A stretch of DNA of 64,000 nt from Ixodes scapularis (GCF_016920785.2 NW_024609839.1:10690196-10754195), one strand, 5' to 3'; positions 32,201 through 43,716 are shown, counted from the first letter of the stretch. Notes: generated from the letters alone by a model not told the origin. Program-made: numbers and translations.

Positions 32201-33779
32201 TCAGTTCTGTTCTGCCCTGTTGAGAACTTTGCTATAGTAAGCAATTACTTTTTCGGAGCCATCCTGAATCTGAGACAACACAGCACCCAAACCGACGTTA
32301 CTCGCGTCGGTGTCGAGGATGAACTTGCAGTCTGGTCGGGGAACTCCAAGAACTGGAGGGGCGCTAAGGGCATTCTTGAGTGTTAGGAAAGAATCTTGTG
32401 CGTGTACACTCCACTCGAACGCCGTATTCTGTTGTGATAAAGCGTACAACGGTTTGGCAATTGTGGCGAAACCCTTTACAAATTGCCAGTAGTAGGTGCA
32501 CAGTCCAAGGAAGCTTGTAACGTCGCGCTGATTTTGAGGTTGAGGCCAGTTTCTGACAAACCCAGTCTTCTCAGGATTCGTCTCCATTCCTTTTTCAGGG
32601 ACGATGTGACCCAGATAATGCACTCTCTTTTGAAATAGAACGCATTTCTTGGCATTTAGCTTCAGGTTTGCCTTTCTAAGATGGTCAAATACGAATGACA
32701 AATTACAAAGTGCTCCCTGGAAAGTTTTGCCGTGGACAAGTATATCGTTCAGATATACCAAGCAAACGTCGAGCGGCAGGCCGTTTAGGACCTGGTTCAT
32801 GAGACGCACACACGTTGCAGGGGCATTACAAAGGCCAAATGGCATTACTTTGAATTGCCGCTGACCATCTCCAGTAGAGAATGCCGTCTTCTCGCGGTCT
32901 CTTGGGTCCATTTCAACTTGCCAGTATCCGCTCCTCAGGTATAATGTGGAAAACCAGGAAGACCCCGCAATCGCGTCGAATATGTCATCAATCCTAAGGA
33001 GTGGATAGGAGTCCTTCTTGGTGACATCGTTCAATTGTCGGTAGTCAACGCAGAACCTCATGCTGCCATCTTTTCTTTTTTACCAAGATGACCGGCGACA
33101 CCCACGGGCTCGATGAAGGCTCAATAACATCTTGTTGTTGCATATCTTGGATCATCTGGCCGACTTCGTTACGTTTTTCCAACGGAATTCGCCGGGGATG
33201 TTGCTTAATCGGAGCTGCATTTCCTGTATCGGTGCGGTGTTGAGCAGCACGAGTCCGTCCGGTCTCCAAAGAAGAAGCAAACACATCTCCGTATTCGTTG
33301 AGTAAACTCAGATGTGCTTGTTGTGCTTTATCAATGTGGCATTTGGAGCGGTTTGCTAGATCCAGCAAGGAAACCGGCAATTCCTCTTTCATCATATGGA
33401 CAAGATCCTTTCGTGGGGGAGTAAAGCTCGCAGCACGGGACCACATCACAATGCGACATCCATTCTTTAGGTGGATGGGTTTATCCCTTAGGTTAGTAAT
33501 GCGGATAGGAACCTTCTCGTTGCCGAAATCTATTAGCGTTCTTGCTATAATGATTCCTGGAACATTACCGCACATGGGGTCTCCTTCAGCGACCGCAACA
33601 CCATCCAAGCAGTGGTTTCCGTCCGTCGCCCAGGTAACGTTTCTGCTTTGTGGAGAAATCAAAGTTGACTTGGAGCATACAAGGAATCCCCCGCCGTTTA
33701 ATAAAATTGCTCGTTGGCTGTACAAGATGACGTGTTCGTCACTCACGTCCAATGTTGGCTCTTGAGATGCAGCGAACAA
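32201..33779 (-). pseudogene. reverse transcriptase region, frameshifted, two catalytic positions changed
   Basis: The N-terminal part (33045-33779) ends in VSPVILVKKK; the frame then shifts at a T-rich run near 33070 and continues as FCVDYRQLND (32201-33061). Motif A reads FSTLYLRSGYW, with Tyr where the family has the catalytic Asp (TAC for GAC). Motif C reads VYLNDILV, with Asn in place of the first Asp of the YxDD box. QFKVMPFGLCNAPA, LGLCTYYWQFV and the later connection segments are otherwise well kept. Loss of two of the three metal-binding residues means that even an unshifted product would be inactive. Confidence 0.92.
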
Positions 33780-33818
33780 CCATTCGCCTTTAGAAAGTCA
33801 AGTCCAAGGATGCATTCC

Positions 33819-34055
33819 TCAAAATTTCAGCCACAAAGGCAACTTGCACAAACTTTTGCGTGCCAAAAAGAAATGTAAGTTCGCATGACGCCGTGATTGA
33901 TGCTGCTTATCCTGTGGCAGTGAGCACCAAGGAAGGCGCTTGTGTGATGTAATGGGTGTCTTTATTCGTTCATATACGTCTGTTCTTACGATTGTGACGT
34001 TGGCTCCGGTGTCAACAAGCACCTTACATGGTAAACCTTCTATTTCCCCATCCAC
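33819..34055 (-). pseudogene. aspartic protease region
   Basis: CKVLVDTGANVTIV carries the retropepsin DTGA active-site motif, preceded by MDGEIEGLP. It lies between gag and the reverse transcriptase as expected. The frame does not connect cleanly to either neighbour. Confidence 0.8.
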
Positions 34056-34196
34056 AAAAAGCCCGTCTTTGTCATCTCGTAACTTTTGAACTTGCAGCGT
34101 TGGGAACGGCTCTCTCTTTTCTTTCTCAGCCGAGATTTGGCCGGTAAGCTCGGCTGGAATTAGTTTTCTGGGGTAGAATTGCCTTTTTCTCCTTTA

Positions 34197-34886
34197 CTAC
34201 GCCACCTCCAATATCTCTGGATCTGTCCCTTTTCGCCGCAGCGCCAGCATGTTGGAGATAGCCTCTGATGTGGTGGCATCCGTTACCTCGTGAGAGGTTT
34301 TCCGATCCGTGTTGAGAAGCGGCACTGGATCTAAAGCAGACGACGTGCCTGGCTGATAACCATCTGGCACTGTGACCCGCCGGGTGGCTCTTACTGCCCT
34401 CGTCGCCGCCTCCACCTCCATAGCTCGAGTAACGGCGTCACGCATGCGGGCAGGTGAGGACAGGCGGACGAACTGTTGTACTTCGGTGTCTCAGTTTGCG
34501 TCCAAAAAGTGTCGCACAGCCACAGGGTCCAGTGTCGCAGTTGTGCAGCCATGATACGAGAGTCGCGTAATCCTCTCGATGTCAATGGCCAGTTCAGACA
34601 ACGATTCATTTCGTCCTTGTATCCGCGTTCGGAGAGTTGCGTGGTAGAGTCGCCCGAGGTGCTTTTCACCGAAGCGCCCTTCAAGTGCTTCCTTGAGCGC
34701 CTTGTAGTCGCGTTGGTTGCCAGGAGGAACGTTCTGTATCAGCTCCAAAGCTGGCCCTCGGAGTGTAGATGCCAGGAACGCTCCTCGCGATGCGGTAGTC
34801 CAACCGTTTAACTCCGCGACTAGATCAAAATGCACTTGAAAGGCATTCCAGGGGCTGCGTCCATCATAGGGTGTCGAGCTTAACAA
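34197..34886 (-). pseudogene. gag region with degraded zinc knuckle
   Basis: The capsid-like part reads WNAFQVHFDLVAELNGW, then ALKEALEGRFGEKHL and LAIDIERITRLSYHG, matching the retrotransposon-gag domain. Frames change near 34500. Around 34215-34255 a CWRCGEKGQIQRYW stretch corresponds to a CCHC knuckle in which the His and last Cys positions are Gln and Tyr. From 34887 to the primer-binding site the minus strand keeps only traces of the N-terminal gag, starting at an ATG near 35270 and soon stopped. Confidence 0.8.
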
Positions 34887-35273
34887 TCATCTTCTGCGAA
34901 ACCTAAGCCTGCCGTTCGTTAGCATCCCTCGAAGGTAGTATAAGCTGTCTGTTATCATTTTCGGTTTCTGCTAGGAGTTGCGAGGAGAGATCTGCCTCGC
35001 TAGCAGTGCCGCCTTCGGTCGTTCCTTCAGTAGTCTCGCCGGACCGCGATGGTGGGTGCAGAGCTCCTCGAGGCCCCGTGGACTGGCGTGATTACCCGGT
35101 CCCAGAATGATGCTGGAGTTGCGCGGAAACCTCTCGACGTAGCTCTGCTAAAGCTCGCCGGTCTTCGTCTCGGTGACGACTCTACTCCTCTTGCAAGCTG
35201 GCCAACAAAGCTTGTAGCGCGCCGATCGCTCTTATGACCAGGTCAGGCTAAGGGGTGTTGGGATCTTCCATTA

Positions 35274-35290
35274 CCCCCCTCCTGACACCA
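35274..35290 (-). promoter_or_regulatory. primer-binding-site-like sequence
   Basis: Two bases inside the 5' LTR the minus strand reads TGGTGTCAGGAGGGGGG. TGG plus a tRNA-complementary stretch at this place is the usual (-)-strand primer site of Ty3/gypsy elements. The tRNA was not identified. Confidence 0.65.
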
Positions 35291-35292
35291 AT

Positions 35293-35423
35293 TGTTATAA
35301 AAATCAAGACTGTTTAAAATCCCAGCGTTCGGCGTTCAACGTTCATCGCCATTCGTCCTTTTCCTCGCGCCTTCTTCCTGTCCTCCTTTTCGACGTCTTC
35401 CCATTCGCAGCACCGCCACAACA
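35293..35423 (-). repeat. 5' LTR
   Basis: Plus strand TGTTATAAAAATCAAGAC through CCACAACA; a TG..CA pair on both strands. Very short for a Ty3/gypsy LTR. Confidence 0.9.
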
Positions 35424-36585
35424 ATATATATATATATATATATATTATGCATCCATATGTATATGCATATGAAGGCAGTAGTTGTTCAGCCTTCGGTTCG
35501 TCCAGTCTCGTACTTCGTCCGTGTCTAGCCGCGCAGTTTTAAGAATTACTCATTCTGTTAAGAAGCTTCTGACAAAACTCGTCTTGCACGCCGCCACCTT
35601 TTCTGCAAGTCCCTCCGTCCTTTCATCCAGCAATACGTCTATTTTGGCTGTTGTGTACTGAAGAGTTGTGCGCGAGCGCGCGGTACATGAAGATATCTGC
35701 AAAAGCCCCCCTCCCCCCTACACTCGAGCTTAGGACTGCACTCCGTCGCTTCTACTCCGAGCCTCCTGGAGCAGGGCTGCACTTGGGTCATGCCTTGCGT
35801 TAGCAAAGCTTCTAGCGCTTCCCGCTAAGCCTATCCCAGTATTGTGTCTCGTTCGGTACGTACTTTAGGTACGGAACAGGCAGCACAAAACAAATATTTC
35901 TAGTTCTTAAGCGGTGGCGCCGCGAAAACAGCGGAAAACGTCGCTTTCTTTCTTGTGCTGCTCTGAGACAATGCGATGTTGACGTCTTGCGGCAAGGTAA
36001 AGCCGTGACTAGGTTCGGTTACAGCCTCCTCTATACTCTCCAAGCCTGGCAGTTCAACGACGGAGCCATACAGTGCCCGATCGCAGATTTGGAGCGCGAG
36101 GATTTGGCAGCACAGAGCATCAAAGAGCCATTTCTCGGGGAACCTGGTAGTCAGCGGAGAACATACGCAGCGGCGAAGACCCGAAACACACTTGTTTGCT
36201 CGGGAAAAGTGTGTTTCGGCGTCTCGCCGCAGCGGGCGCCAGTCACGTGGCTCTCCTCTCATCCGTTGTCTGCCGCTCCACCTTTTCCATTTAAGCGGCC
36301 GCTTCTTGTGTCGATCTGCCAAGCATTGTCAGTATATAGAAGGCTATGGTTCGGTCCGTCCGCGCTGTCGTCTGCTCGTCCGCTCCCACGTGTGATTGCG
36401 CTTGGCGAACGGATGATACGCGCACGTGTCGGTAAGAGATATTAATCTGTCGAGGATTAGTCTGTCCTCTGACCCTACCCAGATGGTAGCTAGAACTTCA
36501 TCTGAAGCTATCTGAAGGAAGTGAGGCCGTTAAAGGCATACAAAAGTGCGGCCTTTTTTATTTCCTTTTTTACTAACCAAGTGAA
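35424..36585. other. intergenic DNA; minus-strand frame 35900-36322 unassigned
   Basis: After the residual (TA)n, a 140-codon minus frame starts at an ATG (MADRHKKRPLKWKRW) and includes EKWLFDALCCQILALQ and YGSVVELPGLESIEEAVTEP before its stop at 35900. The opposite strand is also open over most of it, and I see no domain. It may be a single-exon gene, an exon or an accident of CpG-rich sequence. Confidence 0.25.
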
Positions 36586-36589
36586 AGGT

Positions 36590-37351
36590 TTCATCATCAT
36601 CATCATTTATTATTCCTTGAAGGCCCAGGGGGCATTACACAAGGGAGTGAACACTTAAAAAACAAACAAGTAACAAAACAATTTATCTACAAAAACACGC
36701 TGTAATCTAGTTATGGGTTAGAAAAAATAAGCTAATGGCTGCAGAAAATTTCTTAGTATCAGATAAGGTAACAATTACGTCAGGCAGTGAGTTCCAGTCG
36801 TCAATGGCCAATGGTAGAGTAGACATTTGGTGAGTGACGGTTGACGATGAAATCGGACGGAGTTTACAAGAATGGTCGAGACGAGGGAAAATGCGGTAAG
36901 GAGGTGATAACAAACTTTGTCTGAGATGACTGTTGTAATAAAAGATCCGATGAAGAAGAGAAAGACGAGACACCCTGCGGCGGTGAGAAAGAGTGTCAAG
37001 GTTAGCTGATTGGCGAAGTCCTGATATGCTTGCGTATGGGGAATAGTCGGAATAAATAAAACGGAGGGCCCTGCTTTGAACGGATTCCAGGTTGTTAGTT
37101 AGGTATGCCTGCCACGGTGACCATATGGAAGAAGCGAATTCTAGTTTAGTTCTGACCAAGGTAGTATAAGCTAGTTGTTTTACGGGGGATGTAGCTTGTC
37201 TGAGGTTACGGCGAAGAAATCCGAGAGTGCGGTTAGCATCGGCGATGACAGTTGTTATATGAGTGGTCCATGACAGGTCAGATGTCAGATGAATTCCTAG
37301 ATATTTATACGATGAACAAGCAGTTACTGGGCTTGAAGGTAAATGTTCAAA
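36590..37351 (-). mobile_element. CR1/L2-like LINE, 5'-truncated 3' end
   Basis: The minus strand carries the last about 217 codons of a non-LTR ORF2 (36707-37357): SSYKYLGIHLTSDLSW, then LGFLRRNLRQATSPVKQLAY, EFASSIWSPWQAYL and NNLESVQSRALRFI. This is the post-polymerase region common to CR1/L2/Jockey-type elements. The frame is intact to its stop at 36707. The 3' untranslated region reads GGGCCTTCAAGGAATAATAA and ends in a GATGATGAT tail (about 36592). The 5' end stops abruptly at a hairpin. Confidence 0.88.
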
Positions 37352-37368
37352 GAACATTTACCTTCAAG
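37332..37368. repeat. perfect hairpin at the LINE 5' junction
   Basis: CTTGAAGGTAAATGTTC (37332-37348) and GAACATTTACCTTCAAG (37352-37368) are perfect 17-base inverted repeats separated by three A. The left arm is LINE sequence. Confidence 0.9.
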
Positions 37369-37974
37369 ATATAGAACATTTTAAAATAAATACCCAAATT
37401 ACGCGCAAATCTGATCAGTTTGATGTAGATTGCTAAAAAAGATTTTTGCCATCTGGATTTCAGTAGTCCGACTCTCTTTTGAAATAAACAAAGTTGTGGA
37501 TGGCAGACATCGTGCACAATTAACACGGCCTGTCGAAACGAGTTCGGAAGATATGCGAAACGCGGGGATTTTTTTATCAAACATGCAGTCGAGCGTGAAA
37601 TTATACAGCCCAAAAACTGCGCAATTGAAGGCTTCACGACTCGCCGGAGAAGGAAACGACGGAGCGAGAAACCTTAATATAATTGTCAGTTTAAATCCGC
37701 GACTCTCTGATACTCGCGGGAAGGCACAGATCGATTGGCTTCCGATGCTTCAATATTTGCCATAAACGTTCCTAGGTCACCTTTGAACACCCTCGACCCT
37801 TTGTCGATCGCCTTTTGAACTCAGGATGCGTTATGTATCTATAAAGATCTTTCAACTATAATCCCTTCATTTAAAGGGGCGGTGCGACTGCTTTCAGTTT
37901 GAATGTTTTTCTTTTAACGCGGAAAGTATTTTATCAGCGGATTTTCATCGAGTTTTTTAACGCTTGGCTGGAAC
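37369..37974. other. intergenic DNA
   Basis: A 111-codon plus frame (37430-37765) is matched by open minus frames; no domain is seen. Confidence 0.4.
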
Positions 37975-38130
37975 AGCCGGTTGTACCAAAAAACCGACAC
38001 CGAAAAGCGTTACGCCCATAGGGAACCTCATAAAAAGACTTTAGTCTTCCGGCAGGATTTGAGCTCACCACCTTGAGATTGTGAGAAAATTGCTTTGCCG
38101 ACTGAGCTATCCAGAGACGGTGACCGGAGC
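37975..38130 (-). mobile_element. tRNA-derived SINE (older copy)
   Basis: On the minus strand CTCTGGATAGCTCAGTCGGC gives a clear A box with D arm, followed by AAAGCAATTTTCTCACAAT and a degenerate B box (GTGAGCTCAAATCC). The body then reads CCGGAAGACTAAAGTC and GGTTCCCTATGGGCGTAAC, a different family from the SINE at 27 kb. Boundaries are approximate and no target duplication was found. Confidence 0.75.
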
Positions 38131-38638
38131 AAGCAAAAGCGAACCATTTGCGCTGCGCGCCAAGGCGCTGTCGCGCGTTTGAGGCTTTTTCTCTCAGCCT
38201 GCGCCATCTCACGGCGTGTTTCAGAAATGAGAGCGAATCTTCGGTAGGCGATGCCCGTTCAGACGCTCTTTTCTTCTTCCTTAAAACGCCTATCAAGGAT
38301 TCGGTGCTTACCAGTTTTTGTCAGCATGATCAAGCTGTATTCATCTCTTCAGTTTACACGAGCTTATTGGCACTACAATTCGTTTCACCTTGTCCAGACG
38401 CAACCCACGCAACGAGCTGAATGTATCAATCAGACAGCGTCAAAAGCGCACCCTCATGGTGTTCGTCATGTTTCTGTACGTGTTATATCGTCGCTGAACT
38501 AAACACGAACAGAAAAGGCCCAGTGAATTCCGCTTTTAACGCTGCTTGAATAGTCCCATGAGCTCGTAGCGTCGGCTCCAACCGCACTTAAGCTGATACG
38601 AAGTATAGTGGGACAGAACTCAAACGCAACGGAAAGAA

Positions 38639-38652
38639 GGGGGGGGGGGGGG
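38639..38652. repeat. poly(G), 14 bases
   Basis: An uninterrupted G run precedes purine-rich sequence and then the second palindrome array. Confidence 0.9.
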
Positions 38653-38749
38653 CACCGTTGATGGGGGAGGAATGAGTAAATAATTGAAGAGGAAAGAGAA
38701 GAGAGGAATGGGCAGAGAGAATTGGTGTCTCACGGGGCGTATATCCCTC

Positions 38750-39085
38750 CTCCCCCCTAAATTTAGCCGAGAAACTAAATTCTTGTGTTGGACACGTAAC
38801 ATCATTTCACGTGATGTCGATTTATTCCGCTAAATTTAGCGAGGAAAGAGAGTTGGTGTTTAGGACACGTATCTATGCCCCGCTATAGTTAGCGGGGAAA
38901 CTAAATTCGTATATTGGTCGCGTGACGTCAATTTCTCCGCTAAATTTAGCGGGGAAACTATAGTGACGTTAGATCTGGTGACGTCCCCGACATGGTGTGT
39001 ATGTCACGTGACGTTTCGCCACATAACGTAAATTTTCCCGCTAATTGTTTTACGGAAATGCAGGAACCGGCAAACGGACGGACAC
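38750..39085 (+). repeat. palindrome array 2 (CGCTAAATTTAGCG units) with GGAC tail
   Basis: Exact palindromes lie at 38828-38841 and 38938-38951; variants are at about 38756, 38881 (CGCTATAGTTAGCG) and 39039. Spacers include GTGACGTCAATTT and TCACGTGACG. The array ends GGAAATGCAGGAACCGGCAA and then ACGGACGGACAC. Same orientation and ending as the arrays at 15 and 60 kb. Confidence 0.85.
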
Positions 39086-42000
39086 GATTTTAGGATTGAA
39101 GGTTTTCGTTAGAATGCATTACTTTGAAATAGCTCGACAAGCATTCGGGTACCGCCTTGTGCTCAATCACGGCAATGACGTCAAAGGCCGAACCCTAACA
39201 ATGTCTGTAACTCAGCGCATGTTTTCTCCTTTGCTAGACCCAGCGCCTAGGTATGAATAACACTGGCGGCCTATACTCAGCTCCAGATCACGTGGTCGCT
39301 TGATCTCGCCCCGAGTTGAGGGTTGAGAACGATTGCTCAGTTTCTTCAATGCTTTCTGATACTACCGTTGCTTGGAGAGAAAAAAAAATCTAAGCGTTGT
39401 TTCGTAGGTTTGAGACATAAGGTATTCACTCTAAGCGGTATTTGCGCCAAGTGCCAAACTCGTCGCCCCGCTCTTTTAACTTGCTCCAGCAGCGGAAGAG
39501 CTTTCACACAAGTTTTTGCGTTATCGTTCGACGGGACCTCGTGTTCAATCGATGCTTCATTGATTGAAACCGATCTCGGTCAAACGCTGAAGTAGCCTTC
39601 GGCCAAGTCAGCCGAGGTCTCCGTCAGAAACACGAACAAATAACTTATCTTGTTGTCCCCATGGCTGTAGTTCTAAACTTAGAAACTAGGTGCGCAACCG
39701 TCTAATCTCCTACTTAATACAAAAAAAAACTACATGAAGGAATAAAATCAACGTGCACATATAATGTCTTATCCGAGTATCAAGGAGAGTCAAAAGAACG
39801 GAAGAAACGCTTTCTAGATGTTTTAGACATCAGAAAAACCAGAAATTTAAGCGGCGCCCTACATTGTGCTAGGACTTTCTGTCCCCGGTTGAATGTGTAA
39901 ATAGGGAAAGTAAAAGAAGATAGAGAAATGCTCATATACGCACGTTTAGCGACGTAGAGAAAAAAAATCATCGTAGCGTCCGCACACACACGACGTATAC
40001 AATTTACGCCGAAGGCGTATAATTTATAAATTAACATTACAATAGGTAGGACTTTCTCAATTTTTTTTTCTTTTTCGTTTTATTGTCCTTTTCTATCATG
40101 GGCACCCTTCTTTTAATAAAAAAAAGTTGCCCATCCGGTAACCTTTCACAAAGCGGTGTTGACAGGCTGAGATCAGAAACGGAGCAAACGGCAGAGGAGA
40201 TCAAAATAAAACAAACAATTTTACTCGTGATAGTTTTTACGAAAAACAGTAAAATAAAAAAGTAGTTCTAGCGAAGCATAAAGAGATATATGTTTATTGA
40301 AATTTCACTACAAGCAAATGGCATGAAATGAAATATAAAAAGCTAGCGTTTAGAAGAATCTTTTCACAGGTGACGGCCGACACACGCTATAAAGAGTAGT
40401 TTTCTTCGGTAAACAGGGCTTTGAAATCAGCGCCAAACGCCAAGCACAACACCACTGCCGGCAGCGGAAAAAAAAAAACGAACAGAAGCGACGACAACAC
40501 TGACAGTCATCTAAATTACAAAAGCGGCAGGCCGCGTTCAAATTCGGCGATACGAGATTTTCGAATAGAAGGTGCTTGCTACGCTGCAAAAAACTTTTTT
40601 TTTTTTTTTTCGCTTCGAACTTTCGCGAACGATCTTTACAACTGTCTTCCCTTCCCAGCTCGCGCGTGCGCGCTTGACACTGACGAGTGGCAAACAAAAA
40701 CGCCAAACGTTATACGACGCTTTTTTTTTTTTTACTTTTTTGTTCGCTTCTTTTTGACAAAGACGTGGGGGGCAAAAAAAATATCTCAGTGTGCCCGTAG
40801 TCGTCGTTTCGACTTCGCTCCTCTTGCAGGCGTGTTCTTGCCTGCATCGGGTAAAGCAGTGTTGGTGCGTGGGTGTTTGTATAAGAAAAAAGAGGCGACA
40901 GAGGGGAAAAGAAGAATAACCTTCCGGTTCGAAAATGAAGTTAGGTCCGATACGCAAGTTGGACTCACTTTTTCTTCCGCATCTCGGGTGCCGCTCCGAG
41001 TGCTTCGAAAGAGGAGCGTTGGCGCCTCTTTCATTGTGTTTCGGTCGACGCAAAAGAAAGGCCCCGGGCGCTTCTCTCAATTGTTTATGCGGACCGATTC
41101 AATTTGGCTCACACAGTTCGTTTGGGTGCGCCCAAGTTGCTTCGATTATTACATAGTTCAGTCCTAAATTCACCTCGTCAGTTTTCTCTTTTCTTGATTA
41201 GTTTTATTTGCGTTTCTTCTTTACCCAACTTCACGTGATGCTTAACAACAGGGAACGGGTGCACCGTCGCTAGATCATGTGTCATGCGACCATCTCTCGT
41301 TAGATTAGATGACTCCAAATGTGGAAGATGTATAGGACTGCGTGTGTCCTCCCTTCATCAAGTTGCTCTAAGGTCGTCCTGTAAAAACAACCAATTTTAT
41401 GATCGCTAAACATTGCAATTTGGTATTTTCACATTATTCAGTTGACTTTTTCGTACATTCGGCTGCGCTGTGACGTTTACTTTTTTTTAACTTCTGTATT
41501 TTGCTATACAATGGAAAAATTGTAGATAAGACGAAATCTACTGTTCAGCACACATCTTGGCTGCTGTGAGGTCGTGAAATGAACTCCCTCTCTCTCTCCC
41601 TCACTTTCCCTTTATATGTGAGCTTTGTGGTAGCACCGTGTTACACGGAGGAGCTGCGAACCTTTGAAGCATGAATAGATCAAACCATTAAAAGGGTTTT
41701 AAAAATTAACGCTGCTGACGAGAACACAATTCATCTGTGGTCAGCAGTAGATAGTTTTATTTGATATAGAGCTAAATCGATCCATTTTATTTGGGTAACC
41801 TTTTTTTTTCTGTAGAAGCAGAAATTCGCAGGACCCTTATGAACGCCTAAGAACTCAGGAAACCCTCAGCAAAACAGTGGATAACTAACATATCTATATA
41901 GTCGTTGACAGGTTACAAATCGATCAGATACTCCGCATTCAGAACGCGCTCGTTCTCTCCGCCGAGCTTTGTCCTGGCATGCGATAAGATGTTATCAAAG

Positions 42001-42560
42001 GCAAAAATCTAACGCTGGAGGAGGAATTTCTACTGGGCTTTCAGCCTGTCCCCTACTGTACTAAACGCACTTTTTACCAGTGAACCGCATGCCATCTCTT
42101 AAGGCATGACTTAGTCTCGGAAACAGTTGTTTACTGCTAAAACGCTAGCCTTTTCTTTTTGCTTCTTGTTATGTTACCTGCAACAACTATAGCATGTGCT
42201 TACAAAGAAATAATTGACAGATCCGTGGCCTATACGCACTTACGCCACGTTTAGTGCAATCGAGGCGCCCAGTCATTGAAACGGCGAGGAACGCACCCTC
42301 ACACGAGCCCCAGCAAAAAGACGCTTTATTTCAAGCTGGCACTAGACCCAGACTGCAAAAAGCACCAAGCCTCATAAAAGAGGGGCACCTTGACACGCTA
42401 AATCTCCCAGTCGGGCTAACCCGATCAGCTACAGATGGGGAAATGTGGGAGAAAAGGGAGGGGTGGTGGAATCCTAAGAGGCCTTAAGCGTTCCTCGGAG
42501 ACACACTAACTGCAAAACCGGGCCTCGGACCGAACTCCCTTTCCAAGACGAAGACCCCTT
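39086..42560. other. intergenic DNA with poly(T/A)-rich frames
   Basis: The long plus frame 40421-41167 (248 codons) and minus frame 40538-41080 owe much of their length to T runs that translate as poly-Phe or, reversed, poly-Lys; they overlap and lack domains, so neither is accepted. A CpG-rich patch lies at 40.8-41.1 kb. 41.2-42.25 kb shows nothing recognisable. Confidence 0.4.
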
Positions 42561-43330
42561 ATTGCTGGCCACGATGAAGTAAGAAAAGAAGAAAGAAAAG
42601 AAGCGAGGAAGACGTAGAGCAGCAACAACTCCGCAGGAAGGCGGTTAGACATGAGTAAGAAGGCGGGATATAAAGCGTGGCCCGAGGAATCCCGTGTCCC
42701 AGAGACAAGACCAGTTCATCCTGGTAGACGCGGTAATCCAGATCGCCGGAGGGGTCTCCGGGAGAGGCGCTCAGTTCATCGTCTCCCTGGGCTCCGGCAT
42801 CCATCGGCCCCTTCTGGGACGCCGAGTAATCTCGCCCTTCCCGCATTTCGTGGCTTATTCTTTATTTACAACCCTCGCCCCCCTTTCCTCCCGCGGTATG
42901 GAGACTGAAAGCACGTTTTGCTTCACTCTTTTTTTTTTTTTTTTGTAGAAGGGAAGTTTATGGCCTGTTTAAGGTTCTGATATCCCGCATCCTGCAGGTC
43001 TTCCTACGTTGTGTGGTAAGATGCTGGTTGGTTCACGTGGAATCTTCAGGGAGGTCTGTGGATTTTTCTCGTGGAATGTTCGTCCAAAAGTCCTGAACCC
43101 TGGTGTGGGCTGCGAGCGCATCGGGAGTGTGCGAGACGTCTTCCTCACCGACCCGTACAGCGGGATAAGTGTGTGTCTTAGCCATATTAGTTTGCACGCT
43201 AGCGTAGCAAGATTTAGCTGCAATCTTTACTCCATAATCTATGAACCGGATCAGTTTGGTGGCGAATCTGGCTATATCTTCAAGCGGTTACCAAGAGAAA
43301 GTTTGCAGTCACGTGTCTGGCACCGTGAGT
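42559..43330. other. GC-rich block, possible mobile-element fragment
   Basis: Minus-strand frames at 42559-42846 (QGDDELSASPGDPSGDLDYR) and 42969-43223 are better than random but unassigned, and plus frames overlap both. An 18-base T run at about 42929 separates them. This may be part of a LINE. Confidence 0.25.
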
Positions 43331-43385
43331 AGAAAGTACCTGGTCTTCCTGCCGATTCCGCTCAGCAATCGGAAGCCTTGGTTGT

Positions 43386-43446
43386 CTGTGTGTGTGTGTG
43401 TGTGTGAGTGTGAGTGTGTGTGCGTGTATGTGTGTGTTTGTGTTTA
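43386..43446. repeat. (TG)n microsatellite
   Basis: Imperfect TG repeat of about 55 bases ending in TTTGTGTTTATT, which is AATAAA on the minus strand. Confidence 0.9.
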
Positions 43447-43548
43447 TTGATTAGCACGACCTTTCATCGACAAACTTTTACATATCGCTCTTTAATTAAG
43501 TACACAAATACGATTCGTTTTACTCACATTCTGGTCCTGTTCAGCCTC

Positions 43549-43716
43549 TTACTGCTCCCAAAATCGGACTAGTATATTCAGAGCGAGGACGTGCGTAGGC
43601 AACCATTTGCCTAGAAGGTTAGGAGCCTTTAGTTTCTTCTCCCCACGAAGCTCATCCTCGAAATTCCGCTTGCGGCTACTGTCACCGCCGGGAGAGATGC
43701 ACGCAATCACCAACAT
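43549..43716 (-). CDS. possible 3'-terminal exon or short ORF, unassigned
   Basis: An ATG at 43716 opens 55 codons (MLVIACISPGGDSSRKRNFE, then KLKAPNLLGKWLPTHVLALN) ending in TAA at 43549. The frame is also open upstream to about 43760, where CTTCCCTCTCCCTGGCAAG could be an acceptor ending near 43729. About 105 bases past the stop an AATAAA occurs (plus-strand TTTATT at 43441-43446), just before the (CA)n tract. Stop, short 3' untranslated region and polyadenylation signal fit a terminal exon. I do not recognise the protein. Confidence 0.35.
   Translation of the reverse strand: MLVIACISPGGDSSRKRNFEDELRGEKKLKAPNLLGKWLPTHVLALNILVRFWEQ

Larger units (their letters stand above)
30324..35423 (-). 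mobile_element. Ty3/gypsy-type LTR retrotransposon, defective, 5.1 kb
   Basis: Two 131-bp LTRs bracket gag, protease, reverse transcriptase, RNase H and integrase in that order on the minus strand, the Ty3/gypsy order. A primer-binding-site-like sequence lies inside the right (5') LTR and a short purine tract inside the left (3') LTR. There is no envelope-like frame. Several frameshifts and stops break gag-pol, and key catalytic residues are replaced, so the copy is inactive. LTRs differ at roughly 8-10 positions, indicating some age. Flanking duplication cannot be judged because both flanks are (TA)n. Confidence 0.92.

Noticed and set aside
40421..41167. 248-codon plus-strand frame, the longest on that strand
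   Set aside because: Its length depends on T runs translated as poly-Phe; the minus strand is equally open and no domain is visible.
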